From positions 1 to 64,000 of the forward strand of contig CAZIOB010000167.1 of the NCBI GenBank assembly GCA_964540755.1: a stretch of 64,000 nucleotides of DNA, in the 5' to 3' direction. Positions within the stretch are counted from its first letter, which is position 1; each line of letters opens with the position of its first letter. The stretch comes from JAAYJR01 sp964540755 (lineage in GTDB: Bacteria; Bacteroidota; Bacteroidia; Bacteroidales; Prolixibacteraceae). This document shows, one piece after another, positions 33,815-42,518 of the stretch. A model generated the notes under the pieces. That model did not search any database, was not told the origin of the DNA, and saw nothing but the letters and a program-made list of their open reading frames with translations. The translations under genes were made by a program, and so were the position numbers.

Positions 33815-36013
33815 ATGAGAAAACCGGCATTATTCATTTCTTTATTTGTTCTGTCTCTGACACTCAGTGCACAGACAGACGATCATATCACTCTTGAAGA
33901 TATATTTATCAAAGAAACCTTCAGGACGGAATCCGCACCCTCGTTACAAACCATGAAAGACGGCATGCACTATACATCCCTCGAGAACGGCATCAAAATA
34001 GTTAAAACAAGTTATGAGACAGGAGAGGTGGCAGATGTAATATTCGATATAACAAAAATAGAAGATGCTCCTATAGCATTTTTTACAGATTACAGATTCA
34101 GCGATGATGAAACAAAAATACTACTTATATCAAATGTTAAAAAGATCTACCGCTATTCCTTTTCAGCCAGTTATTATGTCTGGAATTTGATAACCGGAGA
34201 GCTTTCCCCGTTATCAGAAAAAGGCGACCAGCAACTGGCTGCTTTTTCTCCTGACGGAAATTATGTGGCCTTTGTGCGACAAAATAACCTTTTTATAAAA
34301 AACCTCAAATTCGGAAGTGAAAGCCAGATTACATGGGACGGAAAGAAAAACAATGTGATCAACGGAGCCCCCGACTGGGTATATGAAGAAGAATTTGGAT
34401 TTAACAAGGCCTTCTGGTGGTCTCCGGACAGTAAATTTATAGCCTACATACGTTTTGATGAATCTGAAGTTCCCGATTATACATTAAAAATGTACGCTGG
34501 CGAAAATCCGGCGCTCGAAGAAAATATGCCTTACCCGGCTCTTGAGACTTATAAATATCCAAAGGCCGGAGAAAAAAATTCAACTGTATCGGTAAAAACT
34601 TATGAGCTCTATTCAAAAGTTACAATCGACGTTAATACAGGAGAAGATAATGATATATATGTGCCACGGTTAAAATGGACGCCGGATTCGGAAAACCTTG
34701 TAGTAATGCGCATGAACAGGAGGCAGAACCAGGTTGATGTACTGTATGCCAATCCTTTCACAGGGGATTCCCGTCCCATACTCACCGAAAAAAATGACAG
34801 GTACATTGATGAGAGCTTTTTCGACAGCTTTGTTTATCTGGAGGATGGCAGGATAGTCCTGACAAGTGAGAGAGACGGCTGGTCTCATCTTTATCTGTAC
34901 GACGGCATGGGCTTTCTGCAAACCCAGCTTACCAGGGGACAATTTGACGTCACTGATTTCTATGGTTATGACCCTGAAGAAGAATTATTCTATTACCAGG
35001 CCGTCGGCGAGACTCCCCTTCTTCGCAAAGTCAGCTACACCAGTATAGACAAAAAAGAACAGGGACAATTATCAACTTTGAATGGTAATAATCATGCTGA
35101 GTTCAGTAAAAATTTCAAATATTATATAAACCATTACAGCAACAGTGCCACTCCCCCGCTTATTACGGTATATAAAACAAAAAAGAATCAGCGTTTAAGA
35201 GTTCTTCAGGATAACACTCTCCTGAAGAATAAACTGGAAAATTTCAAAATTCCCAAAAAAGAATTTTTCAAATTCACAACATCAGACGGCGTCATACTCT
35301 ACGGATATATGATAAAACCTGTTGAATTCAATGAATCAGGCAGGTATCCTGTTTTGATAAGCCAGTACAGCGGGCCTGCTTCTCAAAAAGTAAAAGATTC
35401 TTTTGGCGGACCAGGCTGGGAGCATTTTCTGGCAGACCGCGGATTCCTGGTAGTCAGCGTTGATCCGCGGGGGACAGCCGCAAGGGGTGAAGATTTCAGG
35501 AAAATAACATATATGCAGCTCGGTAAATTTGAATCAGCTGACATGGTTGAAACAGCAAAATATCTTGGAACGCTTCCTTACGTCGATAAGAATAATATAG
35601 GAATTTTTGGCTGGAGCTATGGAGGATTCACCACCTGCCTCTCCATGGAAAAAGGCGGCAGCCTGTTTAAAGCAGGTATTGCAGTCGCACCGGTAACTGA
35701 CTGGCGTTTTTATGATACTATCTATACTGAACGATACATGCAGAAACCAAATGAGAATCCCGAAGGTTACCGCAAAAATTCACCTCTTTATCATGCCGGC
35801 GATATCAAGGGAAGAATTATGATAATCCATGGATCGGCGGATGATAATGTACATCCTCAAAATACCTATGAGTTCGCGGAAAGGCTTGTTCAAAAAGGGA
35901 TACAGTTTGATATGGCTGTCTATACCAACCGTAACCACGGGATAAACGGAGGGAATACTACCATGCATCTATATACCAGGATGACAAATTTTCTGGAAGA
36001 ACAACTGCAATAA
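33815..36013 (+). CDS. Dipeptidyl peptidase IV (S9B)
   Basis: 732 residues from the ATG at 33815, which gives a signal peptide MRKPALFISLFVLSLTLSAQ. An N-terminal beta-propeller (about 40-480) is followed by an alpha/beta hydrolase domain with Ser in GIFGWSYGGF (about 604-613), Asp in GSADDNVHP, and His in NRNHGI near the C-terminus. The propeller's substrate-anchoring double Glu appears in DWVYEEEFGF (about 195). It cuts Xaa-Pro and Xaa-Ala dipeptides from peptide N-termini in the periplasm. All key residues are present. Confidence 0.95.
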   Translation: MRKPALFISLFVLSLTLSAQTDDHITLEDIFIKETFRTESAPSLQTMKDGMHYTSLENGIKIVKTSYETGEVADVIFDITKIEDAPIAFFTDYRFSDDETKILLISNVKKIYRYSFSASYYVWNLITGELSPLSEKGDQQLAAFSPDGNYVAFVRQNNLFIKNLKFGSESQITWDGKKNNVINGAPDWVYEEEFGFNKAFWWSPDSKFIAYIRFDESEVPDYTLKMYAGENPALEENMPYPALETYKYPKAGEKNSTVSVKTYELYSKVTIDVNTGEDNDIYVPRLKWTPDSENLVVMRMNRRQNQVDVLYANPFTGDSRPILTEKNDRYIDESFFDSFVYLEDGRIVLTSERDGWSHLYLYDGMGFLQTQLTRGQFDVTDFYGYDPEEELFYYQAVGETPLLRKVSYTSIDKKEQGQLSTLNGNNHAEFSKNFKYYINHYSNSATPPLITVYKTKKNQRLRVLQDNTLLKNKLENFKIPKKEFFKFTTSDGVILYGYMIKPVEFNESGRYPVLISQYSGPASQKVKDSFGGPGWEHFLADRGFLVVSVDPRGTAARGEDFRKITYMQLGKFESADMVETAKYLGTLPYVDKNNIGIFGWSYGGFTTCLSMEKGGSLFKAGIAVAPVTDWRFYDTIYTERYMQKPNENPEGYRKNSPLYHAGDIKGRIMIIHGSADDNVHPQNTYEFAERLVQKGIQFDMAVYTNRNHGINGGNTTMHLYTRMTNFLEEQLQ

Positions 36014-36088
36014 TCCGTATCTGCTTACTATCCTGCAGATAAAACAATATCAATGACTGGGCGTGATGTCTTGTTTTGCTTCTGGCTA

Positions 36089-38302
36089 TTATCTTTTGCA
36101 TGTCATTTTTTTAAGCATGCCCCTTACTTCCATAAAATTTTCCACTTTATAACCGGCTGTTGTATTTGACATGCCAACCTTAATAGTATATGCCTCCTCG
36201 GGAAGCTCGGCAAACAGAAATTCATCAGTCCAGTCATCGCCTATAGCAATTATTTTATCGACCGGAAGTGTTTGTAATAAATGCCTTGCTGCACGTCCTT
36301 TATTAATCCCTCTGTTTTTGATTTCAATGACTTTATTTCCTTCTAAAATTTCCAGGTTAAGATTGGAGACAAGACTTGTAAGTTCATCCTTTAGCTCTAT
36401 TGCACGGTTAAATCCAAGTTCAGGATCTGATTTTCGATAGTGCCAGACAAGGCTGTAATTTTTCTCTTCAATGAACGATCCCGGAGTACGGTCAACATAA
36501 AACTCAAGTGATGATCGGATACTATCCTTCCATTTTGCATCAAGCGGCTCAAGCATATGCCATTGCTCACCGGGCATCCTGTACCATACACCATGCTCCA
36601 CGATCAGAATATATTGCTTGTCGCCAAACCACTTTTCAAAAGTATCCCTGTCGCGGCCGCTGATAAGAACAACATGATTCTTTGGATTCACAGCAAGATC
36701 ATCAAGTAATTCATACAGATCCATATCAGGTCTGGCATGGTCAGGATTATCCTCAAAACCTGTAAGTGTACCGTCATAATCTAAAAAGAAAACGCACTGA
36801 TCACAACTGCAAACATCTTTAATGATCTTATCCTGAGTTTTACTTGTAAGCTTCATGCCCAGATACTTTTGCTCGTTACGGCGTACTTTTTCCAGACTGT
36901 TTAAAAATTCCATGCCCCATTTTTCGATATTATATCTTTTCAGTCTTTTTTGCAGATAACTATTGCGCTCAATTTGTTCCTGCAGAGGCATTTCAATTGC
37001 CGTTTTTATGGCTTCTGCAATTTGTTTCCTGTCATTGGGATTTATTATCAACGCTTCACTCATCTCCTTCGAAGCACCCGCCATTTCACTTAATATAAGC
37101 ACCCCATGTCCGTCGGTCTTGCATGCAATATACTCTTTGGCAACCAGATTCATGCCATCACGAATAGGGGTAATCAGGGCTATTTCACAATAATTATACA
37201 GATCAACAAGATTTTCAAAAGGCATTGAGCGATAAAAATACCAGATGGGCATACGATTAATATATGAGAATTTCCCATTGATCCTCCCCACAGTTTCATC
37301 CACTTCGCTTTTCATCTGCTGGTATTGCTCCACTCCAATCCTTGAAGGTACCGCCAGGAGCACAAGGGTAACCTTTTCACGATACTCCGGGTAATTCTCC
37401 AGAAAATACTCGTATGCCTCCAGACGGTTAATCAGTCCTTTTGTATAATCGAGACGGTCAATCGAAAGAATAAATTTAGTATCAGGATATAACAAATAGT
37501 AACGCTCCAGTTCCTGCCTGATCTCCGATTTATGGCGAACTGAGCGTGTCTGGGACTCAAGGGCTGCATTATGGAATTTATCATAGTCAATACCCATGGG
37601 AAAATTATCTACCTTAACTATCCTTTTAGGAAGGTGTATCTCGTTAATATTAATATCGTACCCCATCAACCTCCTGACAGAACTCATAAAATGCCTTTCA
37701 TAATCGAAAGTATGAAATCCGAGCAGATCTGCGCCAAGCATACCGTTGATTATTTCATTCCTCCACGGCAGGATGCTAAATAGTTCATATGAAGGGAAAG
37801 GTATATGAAGGAAGAAGCCTATGGTTACTTTGGGGAATCGCTCCTTAATTAACTGTGGCAATAAAAGAAGGTGATAATCATGGATCCATATATAATCAAC
37901 TCCTTTAATATTATCAGCGATAACATCGGCAAATTTTCTGTTAACCAGCTTATAAGCCTCCCACTGTTCCTCTTCGTAAACAACAAACTGATTGAAATAA
38001 TGGAAAAGCGGCCATAATGTTTTATTACTAAATCCTTCATAATAAAGTTCCACCTCATCACTGGTAAGGTTCACATCAATACATCCTTCAGCTTCCAATG
38101 CCTCATTGACAATATTTACCTGATCTTTTGTAAGTTGATTTTTATCCACTCCCGACCATCCTATCCACTGACTGTTAAAAAATTTACTTACAGATTTCAT
38201 TCCGGTGGCAAGTCCGCCTACACTAGGCTGAATATCAATGTCATTATGCGTGACATCTATCTGCAAAGGGAGTCTGTTTGATATTATTAAAAATCGATTC
38301 AT
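36089..38302 (-). CDS. otsAB: Bifunctional trehalose-6-phosphate synthase/phosphatase
   Basis: 737 residues from the ATG at 38302 (MNRFLIISNRLPL). The N-terminal GT20 synthase (about 1-470) carries WIHDYHLLLLPQ, FFLHIPFPSYE, LDYTKGLINRL and RDGMNLVAKEY. It joins UDP-glucose and glucose-6-phosphate. The C-terminal HAD phosphatase (about 490-735) begins FLDYDGTLTGF and has ISGRD and IGDDWTDE. The fusion is common in Bacteroidota and resembles plant and fungal Tps. It is divergent from a GH15 gene with 80 bases between the starts. Trehalose protects against drying and osmotic stress. Confidence 0.95.
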   Translation of the reverse strand: MNRFLIISNRLPLQIDVTHNDIDIQPSVGGLATGMKSVSKFFNSQWIGWSGVDKNQLTKDQVNIVNEALEAEGCIDVNLTSDEVELYYEGFSNKTLWPLFHYFNQFVVYEEEQWEAYKLVNRKFADVIADNIKGVDYIWIHDYHLLLLPQLIKERFPKVTIGFFLHIPFPSYELFSILPWRNEIINGMLGADLLGFHTFDYERHFMSSVRRLMGYDININEIHLPKRIVKVDNFPMGIDYDKFHNAALESQTRSVRHKSEIRQELERYYLLYPDTKFILSIDRLDYTKGLINRLEAYEYFLENYPEYREKVTLVLLAVPSRIGVEQYQQMKSEVDETVGRINGKFSYINRMPIWYFYRSMPFENLVDLYNYCEIALITPIRDGMNLVAKEYIACKTDGHGVLILSEMAGASKEMSEALIINPNDRKQIAEAIKTAIEMPLQEQIERNSYLQKRLKRYNIEKWGMEFLNSLEKVRRNEQKYLGMKLTSKTQDKIIKDVCSCDQCVFFLDYDGTLTGFEDNPDHARPDMDLYELLDDLAVNPKNHVVLISGRDRDTFEKWFGDKQYILIVEHGVWYRMPGEQWHMLEPLDAKWKDSIRSSLEFYVDRTPGSFIEEKNYSLVWHYRKSDPELGFNRAIELKDELTSLVSNLNLEILEGNKVIEIKNRGINKGRAARHLLQTLPVDKIIAIGDDWTDEFLFAELPEEAYTIKVGMSNTTAGYKVENFMEVRGMLKKMTCKR

Positions 38303-38382
38303 AGTTTTTATATTTGTCCCTTTGAAATAATTATACGGAAAATATATCAATTCACAAAATTAATTTGATAAACATTGCTTTA

Positions 38383-40167
38383 ATGACAAATCTTAATTAC
38401 GGAATAATCGGAAACAGCACAAGTGCCGGATTAATATCTGAAAGAGGAGCTATTGAGTGGCTGTGTCTTCCAGTTTTTGATTCACCCTCTGTTTTTGCCA
38501 AAATACTGGACAGGGATAAAGGGGGAAGTTTTGAATTTATCACAGATGATAGTTATAAACACTCCCAGGGTTATTTATCTAAAACAAATATCCTGGTTAC
38601 CACATATTCAAATGGTAATGACAGCTTTGAAATAATTGATTTTATGCCGCGGTACCATTACCATAACCAAAATGAACATATCTATTCACCCCCTGATATA
38701 ATCAGATATATCAAACTTAAATCCGGCAAACCCCGTTTTAAGATACATTATGATCCTAAACTGGAATATGCGGAAAAAAAAACAATTACCGAGATACGTG
38801 AAGAATATATTAAAAGCTATACAAAACTTGGAGCTTATGATTCTCTTTATCTCTATACTAATTTAGAAAAAGAAAAAGTATTAAATAATGAAGAGGTAGT
38901 TTTGGAAGGTGATCTCTTTTTTCTGATCAGCTATCATCAAAAATTATTAAAACAATCTCTTGAAAGATCAGACCTTAAACTTCAGCGTACAAAAGTTTAC
39001 TGGCTTAACTGGTCTGAAGAGACCCATAAATTCAGCAATTACAATAAGGAAATCTTAAGAAGTGCACTTGTCCTTAAACTCTTAAGCTATGATAAAACCG
39101 GGGCAGTGCTTGCCGCTGTCACTACATCCCTGCCCGAAACTATCGGAGAAATGAGAAACTGGGACTACAGATTCTGCTGGTTACGGGATGCTTCAATGGT
39201 TATAAATATTATGACCCGGATTGGACATTGGAAAAGCGCCGAAAGCTTCCTTAACTTTATAATCGACATAGTATCCGATAAAGATGAAAAAATACAGATA
39301 ATGTACGGGATAAACCGGGAAAGGAATCTGCGCGAACGGATACTTACACATTTTTCCGGATACGAAAACAGCAAACCAGTACGGATCGGTAATGCTGCAT
39401 ATAAACAAAAACAGCATGATATATATGGTATTCTTATGGATGTGATATATCAGCAATTCTGTCTTTTCGAAGTAACCCTGCAGCATAGTGAAGAGCTTTG
39501 GACTATAACCCGGAGCATTGTGAGAATTGTAAAAAATAACTGGAAAAAACCGGACCGGGGTATTTGGGAAATACGACATACCCAGCAGCACTTTACATTT
39601 TCCAAACTTTTATGCTGGGTGGCGATTGACCGGGCCATTAAGGTAGCAAGAATAATTAAACAACATGAATATATTCATAAGTGGAGTAAGCTGAGAGAAA
39701 AAATAAAAAATGACATCCTGACTAACGGCTGGAATGAAGAGATTCAGTCCTTTACCCAGGTTTATGGCTCAAAGGAACTGGATGCAACTGTTTTACTAAT
39801 GGAATCATTTGGATTTACTGATTCATCGGACCCGCGCTTTATCAATACAGTACTTGCAGCCCAAAAAGAGCTTAGTCGCGAGGGACTGATGTATCGGTAT
39901 AAAACAAGGGATGATTTTGGTATTCCCGCTTCTTCCTTTACAATATGCACATTCTGGCTGATTCAGGCTCTTTTTAAAATCGGGAGGGAAGAAGAGGCCC
40001 GCAAACTGTTTGACCAGGTCTTATCATACAGTAATCACCTGGGAATTTTCAGTGAAGATATTGATTTTAAAACAAAAAGGCTTCTGGGAAATTTTCCTCA
40101 GGCTTATTCGCACCTGGCCATGATTGAGACCGCTATGCTTTTTTCAAGGGACATAGAACCGAGATGA
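38383..40167 (+). CDS. GH15 glucosidase, possibly a trehalase
   Basis: 594 residues from the ATG at 38383 (MTNLNYGIIGNSTSAGLI). GH15 motifs are the N-terminal beta domain (about 1-230), GAIEWLCLPVFDSPSVFA, MRNWDYRFCWLRDAS (about 258-272) and the acid residue in DRGIWEIR (about 388-395). A second catalytic Glu would lie near 560. GH15 includes glucoamylase, glucodextranase and trehalase. Its divergence from otsAB favours trehalase by context, not by a diagnostic residue. No signal peptide is seen, so it is cytoplasmic. Confidence 0.85.
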   Translation: MTNLNYGIIGNSTSAGLISERGAIEWLCLPVFDSPSVFAKILDRDKGGSFEFITDDSYKHSQGYLSKTNILVTTYSNGNDSFEIIDFMPRYHYHNQNEHIYSPPDIIRYIKLKSGKPRFKIHYDPKLEYAEKKTITEIREEYIKSYTKLGAYDSLYLYTNLEKEKVLNNEEVVLEGDLFFLISYHQKLLKQSLERSDLKLQRTKVYWLNWSEETHKFSNYNKEILRSALVLKLLSYDKTGAVLAAVTTSLPETIGEMRNWDYRFCWLRDASMVINIMTRIGHWKSAESFLNFIIDIVSDKDEKIQIMYGINRERNLRERILTHFSGYENSKPVRIGNAAYKQKQHDIYGILMDVIYQQFCLFEVTLQHSEELWTITRSIVRIVKNNWKKPDRGIWEIRHTQQHFTFSKLLCWVAIDRAIKVARIIKQHEYIHKWSKLREKIKNDILTNGWNEEIQSFTQVYGSKELDATVLLMESFGFTDSSDPRFINTVLAAQKELSREGLMYRYKTRDDFGIPASSFTICTFWLIQALFKIGREEEARKLFDQVLSYSNHLGIFSEDIDFKTKRLLGNFPQAYSHLAMIETAMLFSRDIEPR

Positions 40168-40319
40168 TTGATGATTGATGATTTTAACATATTAATAACT
40201 TTTATGGCCTAAGCACCCGGAAACAAATGCTGAAAATTATATTAAAGCGTTCCGGGGTAACCGGAGCGTCATAAAATACATACCCAAATTTTATTACCTT
40301 TATACAAACTTAAAAATAT

Positions 40320-41627
40320 ATGTCTATGTCAAAAATCAGCCGTTATGAGGCGCTGAATTATCATGAAAAAGAGCGTCCGGGAAAAATTGAAGTAATGCCG
40401 ACAAAACCATATAATACACAGAATGATTTATCATTGGCATACACCCCCGGAGTAGCCCAGCCTTGTCTGGAGATAAAAAAAAATCCTGATAATGTTTACA
40501 GATATACCGCTAAGGAGAACCTGGTGGCAGTAATAACAAACGGAACAGCCGTCCTGGGCCTCGGGGATATAGGGCCTGAAGCGGGGAAACCTGTCATGGA
40601 AGGGAAAGGCCTGCTTTTTAAGATATTCTCTGACATAGATGTTTTTGATATTGAGATCGATCAAAAAGACCCTGAAAAATTTATTGAAACAGTAAAGGCT
40701 ATTGCTCCCGGCTTCGGAGGGATCAACCTGGAGGATATTAAAGCGCCTGAATGTTTTCAAATAGAGGAAACCCTGAAAAAAGAACTTAAAATACCCGTTT
40801 TTCACGATGACCAGCATGGAACAGCCATCATATCGGCAGCAGGATTATTAAATGCCCTGGAACTGAACAAAAAAAATATTGCGGAGATAACAGTTGTCAT
40901 CAGCGGAGCAGGCGCCGCTGCCGTCTCCTGTGCACGTCTTTATATCAGAATGGGCGTTAACCCTGAAAATATAATAATGTGTGACAGCAAAGGGGTACTG
41001 AACGAATCGCGTAATGATCTGAATAATATCAAAAAACAGTTTGTGGCCAGAAAGAAACTCAATACTTTGGCAGAGGCTCTTAAAGGTTCAGATGTATTCC
41101 TCGGGCTCTCAGTCGGAGGCATCGTATCAAAAAAAATGATCCGGTCCATGGCTAAAGATCCGATAGTTTTTGCCCTTGCAAATCCCGATCCTGAAATATC
41201 ATATGAAGAGGCTCTGGAAGCCCGTAATGATGTTATAATGGCTACCGGGAGAAGTGATTATCCAAACCAGATCAATAATGTGCTTGGATTCCCGTTTATC
41301 TTCCGGGGTGCACTTGATGTACATGCAACAGATATTAACGAAGAGATGAAAATAGCTGCTGCTGAGGCTTTGGCTGATCTTGCAAAGGAGGATATCCCTG
41401 AAATGGTTTTGCGTTCCTATAATGAAAAAAGTATCGCCTTCGGAAAAAATTATCTCATACCGAAACCTCTTGATCCGAGACTTATTATTAAAGTTTCAGG
41501 TGCTGTGGCCCGGGCAGCAATGGAAACGGGAGTCGCACAAAAGCCGGTAACTGACTGGAGGGCTTATGAAGAGGAGCTAAAAAACCGTCTTGGTGTAAAG
41601 AATTACAGAAAACTGGCGCTTTGGTAG
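40320..41627 (+). CDS. Malic enzyme, short form
   Basis: 435 residues. It decarboxylates malate to pyruvate with NAD(P)H. Malic domain motifs are SLAYTPGVAQPC (about 34-45), NGTAVLGLGDIGPEAGKPVMEG, Asp residues in FGGINLEDIKAPECF, and FHDDQHGTAI. The Rossmann motif is SGAGAAAVS (about 193-201). Many Bacteroidota MaeB proteins carry a C-terminal phosphotransacetylase-like domain (about 760 residues); this one stops after the malic domain. A second ATG at 40326 (MSKISRYEAL) is an equally good start. Confidence 0.92.
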   Translation: MSMSKISRYEALNYHEKERPGKIEVMPTKPYNTQNDLSLAYTPGVAQPCLEIKKNPDNVYRYTAKENLVAVITNGTAVLGLGDIGPEAGKPVMEGKGLLFKIFSDIDVFDIEIDQKDPEKFIETVKAIAPGFGGINLEDIKAPECFQIEETLKKELKIPVFHDDQHGTAIISAAGLLNALELNKKNIAEITVVISGAGAAAVSCARLYIRMGVNPENIIMCDSKGVLNESRNDLNNIKKQFVARKKLNTLAEALKGSDVFLGLSVGGIVSKKMIRSMAKDPIVFALANPDPEISYEEALEARNDVIMATGRSDYPNQINNVLGFPFIFRGALDVHATDINEEMKIAAAEALADLAKEDIPEMVLRSYNEKSIAFGKNYLIPKPLDPRLIIKVSGAVARAAMETGVAQKPVTDWRAYEEELKNRLGVKNYRKLALW

Positions 41628-41675
41628 TCCCGGTACCGGCATTCATTGACAAATAATTATAAATTTCTAATTAAC

Positions 41676-42302
41676 ATGAACATTGATAAATATCCTTCAA
41701 GATTACTGGAAAATGCCGTGAATGAATTCTCCAAACTACCGGGTATCGGCAGAAAGAGCGCCCTGAGAATGGTGCTTTATCTTTTACGCCAGGATAAACA
41801 GGAGGTTCTGGCATTTGCTCAGAGTCTGATTACCCTTAAAGAGGAAGTAAAGCGCTGTAAAATTTGTCATAACATTTCAGACAGTGAAATTTGCAAGATA
41901 TGTTCATCTAAGGGAAGAGACAGGTCAATAATATGTGTTGTTGAAAATATCCGCGATGTAATGCTTTTTGAAAATACTAACCAGTTCAACGGGCTGTATC
42001 ATGTGCTGGGCGGAGTTATCTCGCCAATCGACGGGGTTGCTCCCGATGACCTTGAAATAGATTCACTCATCGAAAGATCTGAAAATCCGGAAATAAATGA
42101 AATAATTCTTGCCCTGCCAACAACTATGGAAGGTGATACAACTAATTTCTATATTTACAGAAAACTGAAAGATAAACCGGTAAAGGTTACAACTTTGTCA
42201 CGCGGAATCGCTGTAGGCGACGACCTGGAATACACAGATGAAGTTACCCTTGGCCGTTCACTTATAAACAGGGTGCCGTACGATAATTCAACGGGAAGAT
42301 AA
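41676..42302 (+). CDS. recR: Recombination protein RecR
   Basis: 208 residues from the ATG at 41676 (MNIDKYPSRLLENAVNEF). A helix-hairpin-helix is in LPGIGRKSALRMVLYLL (about 20-36), a four-cysteine zinc finger in CKICHNISDSEICKIC (about 57-72), and a Toprim domain follows with CVVENIRD (about 84-91) and GLYHVLGGVISPIDG. RecR works with RecO and RecF to load RecA at gaps. The length is right for the family. It lies 48 bases after malic enzyme. Confidence 0.97.
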   Translation: MNIDKYPSRLLENAVNEFSKLPGIGRKSALRMVLYLLRQDKQEVLAFAQSLITLKEEVKRCKICHNISDSEICKICSSKGRDRSIICVVENIRDVMLFENTNQFNGLYHVLGGVISPIDGVAPDDLEIDSLIERSENPEINEIILALPTTMEGDTTNFYIYRKLKDKPVKVTTLSRGIAVGDDLEYTDEVTLGRSLINRVPYDNSTGR

Positions 42303-42456
42303 ATGTTCCGTTATGCATAATTTGCTTAAGAAAAGAGCTTTTTTTTAAATTAAAAAATTTATAACGGAAGATAATTTTTCTGATAAGAAACCCGAAAAAA
42401 TAAGAATCCGGGAAATCTGATCAAAAAGTCTCTTAAAAATATCAGAACAGATGAAT

Positions 42457-42488
42457 TTTTCCGTTTTCCGGAGTAATAACTAAATTTG
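42457..42488 (+). promoter_or_regulatory. Promoter of the glycosyltransferase gene
   Basis: TTTT (42457-42460), 20 bases, TAAATTTG (42481-42488). The -7 box is a full match, and the -33 box is one base off. The ATG is 30 bases on. Confidence 0.5.
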
Positions 42489-42518
42489 AACCTTAATAAA
42501 TATTAGCCTGTTCAAATA

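Noticed and set aside
38277..38316. Promoter for the GH15 gene (TTTG and TATATTTG)
   Set aside because: The spacing is 28 bases, outside the 19-21 of the consensus.
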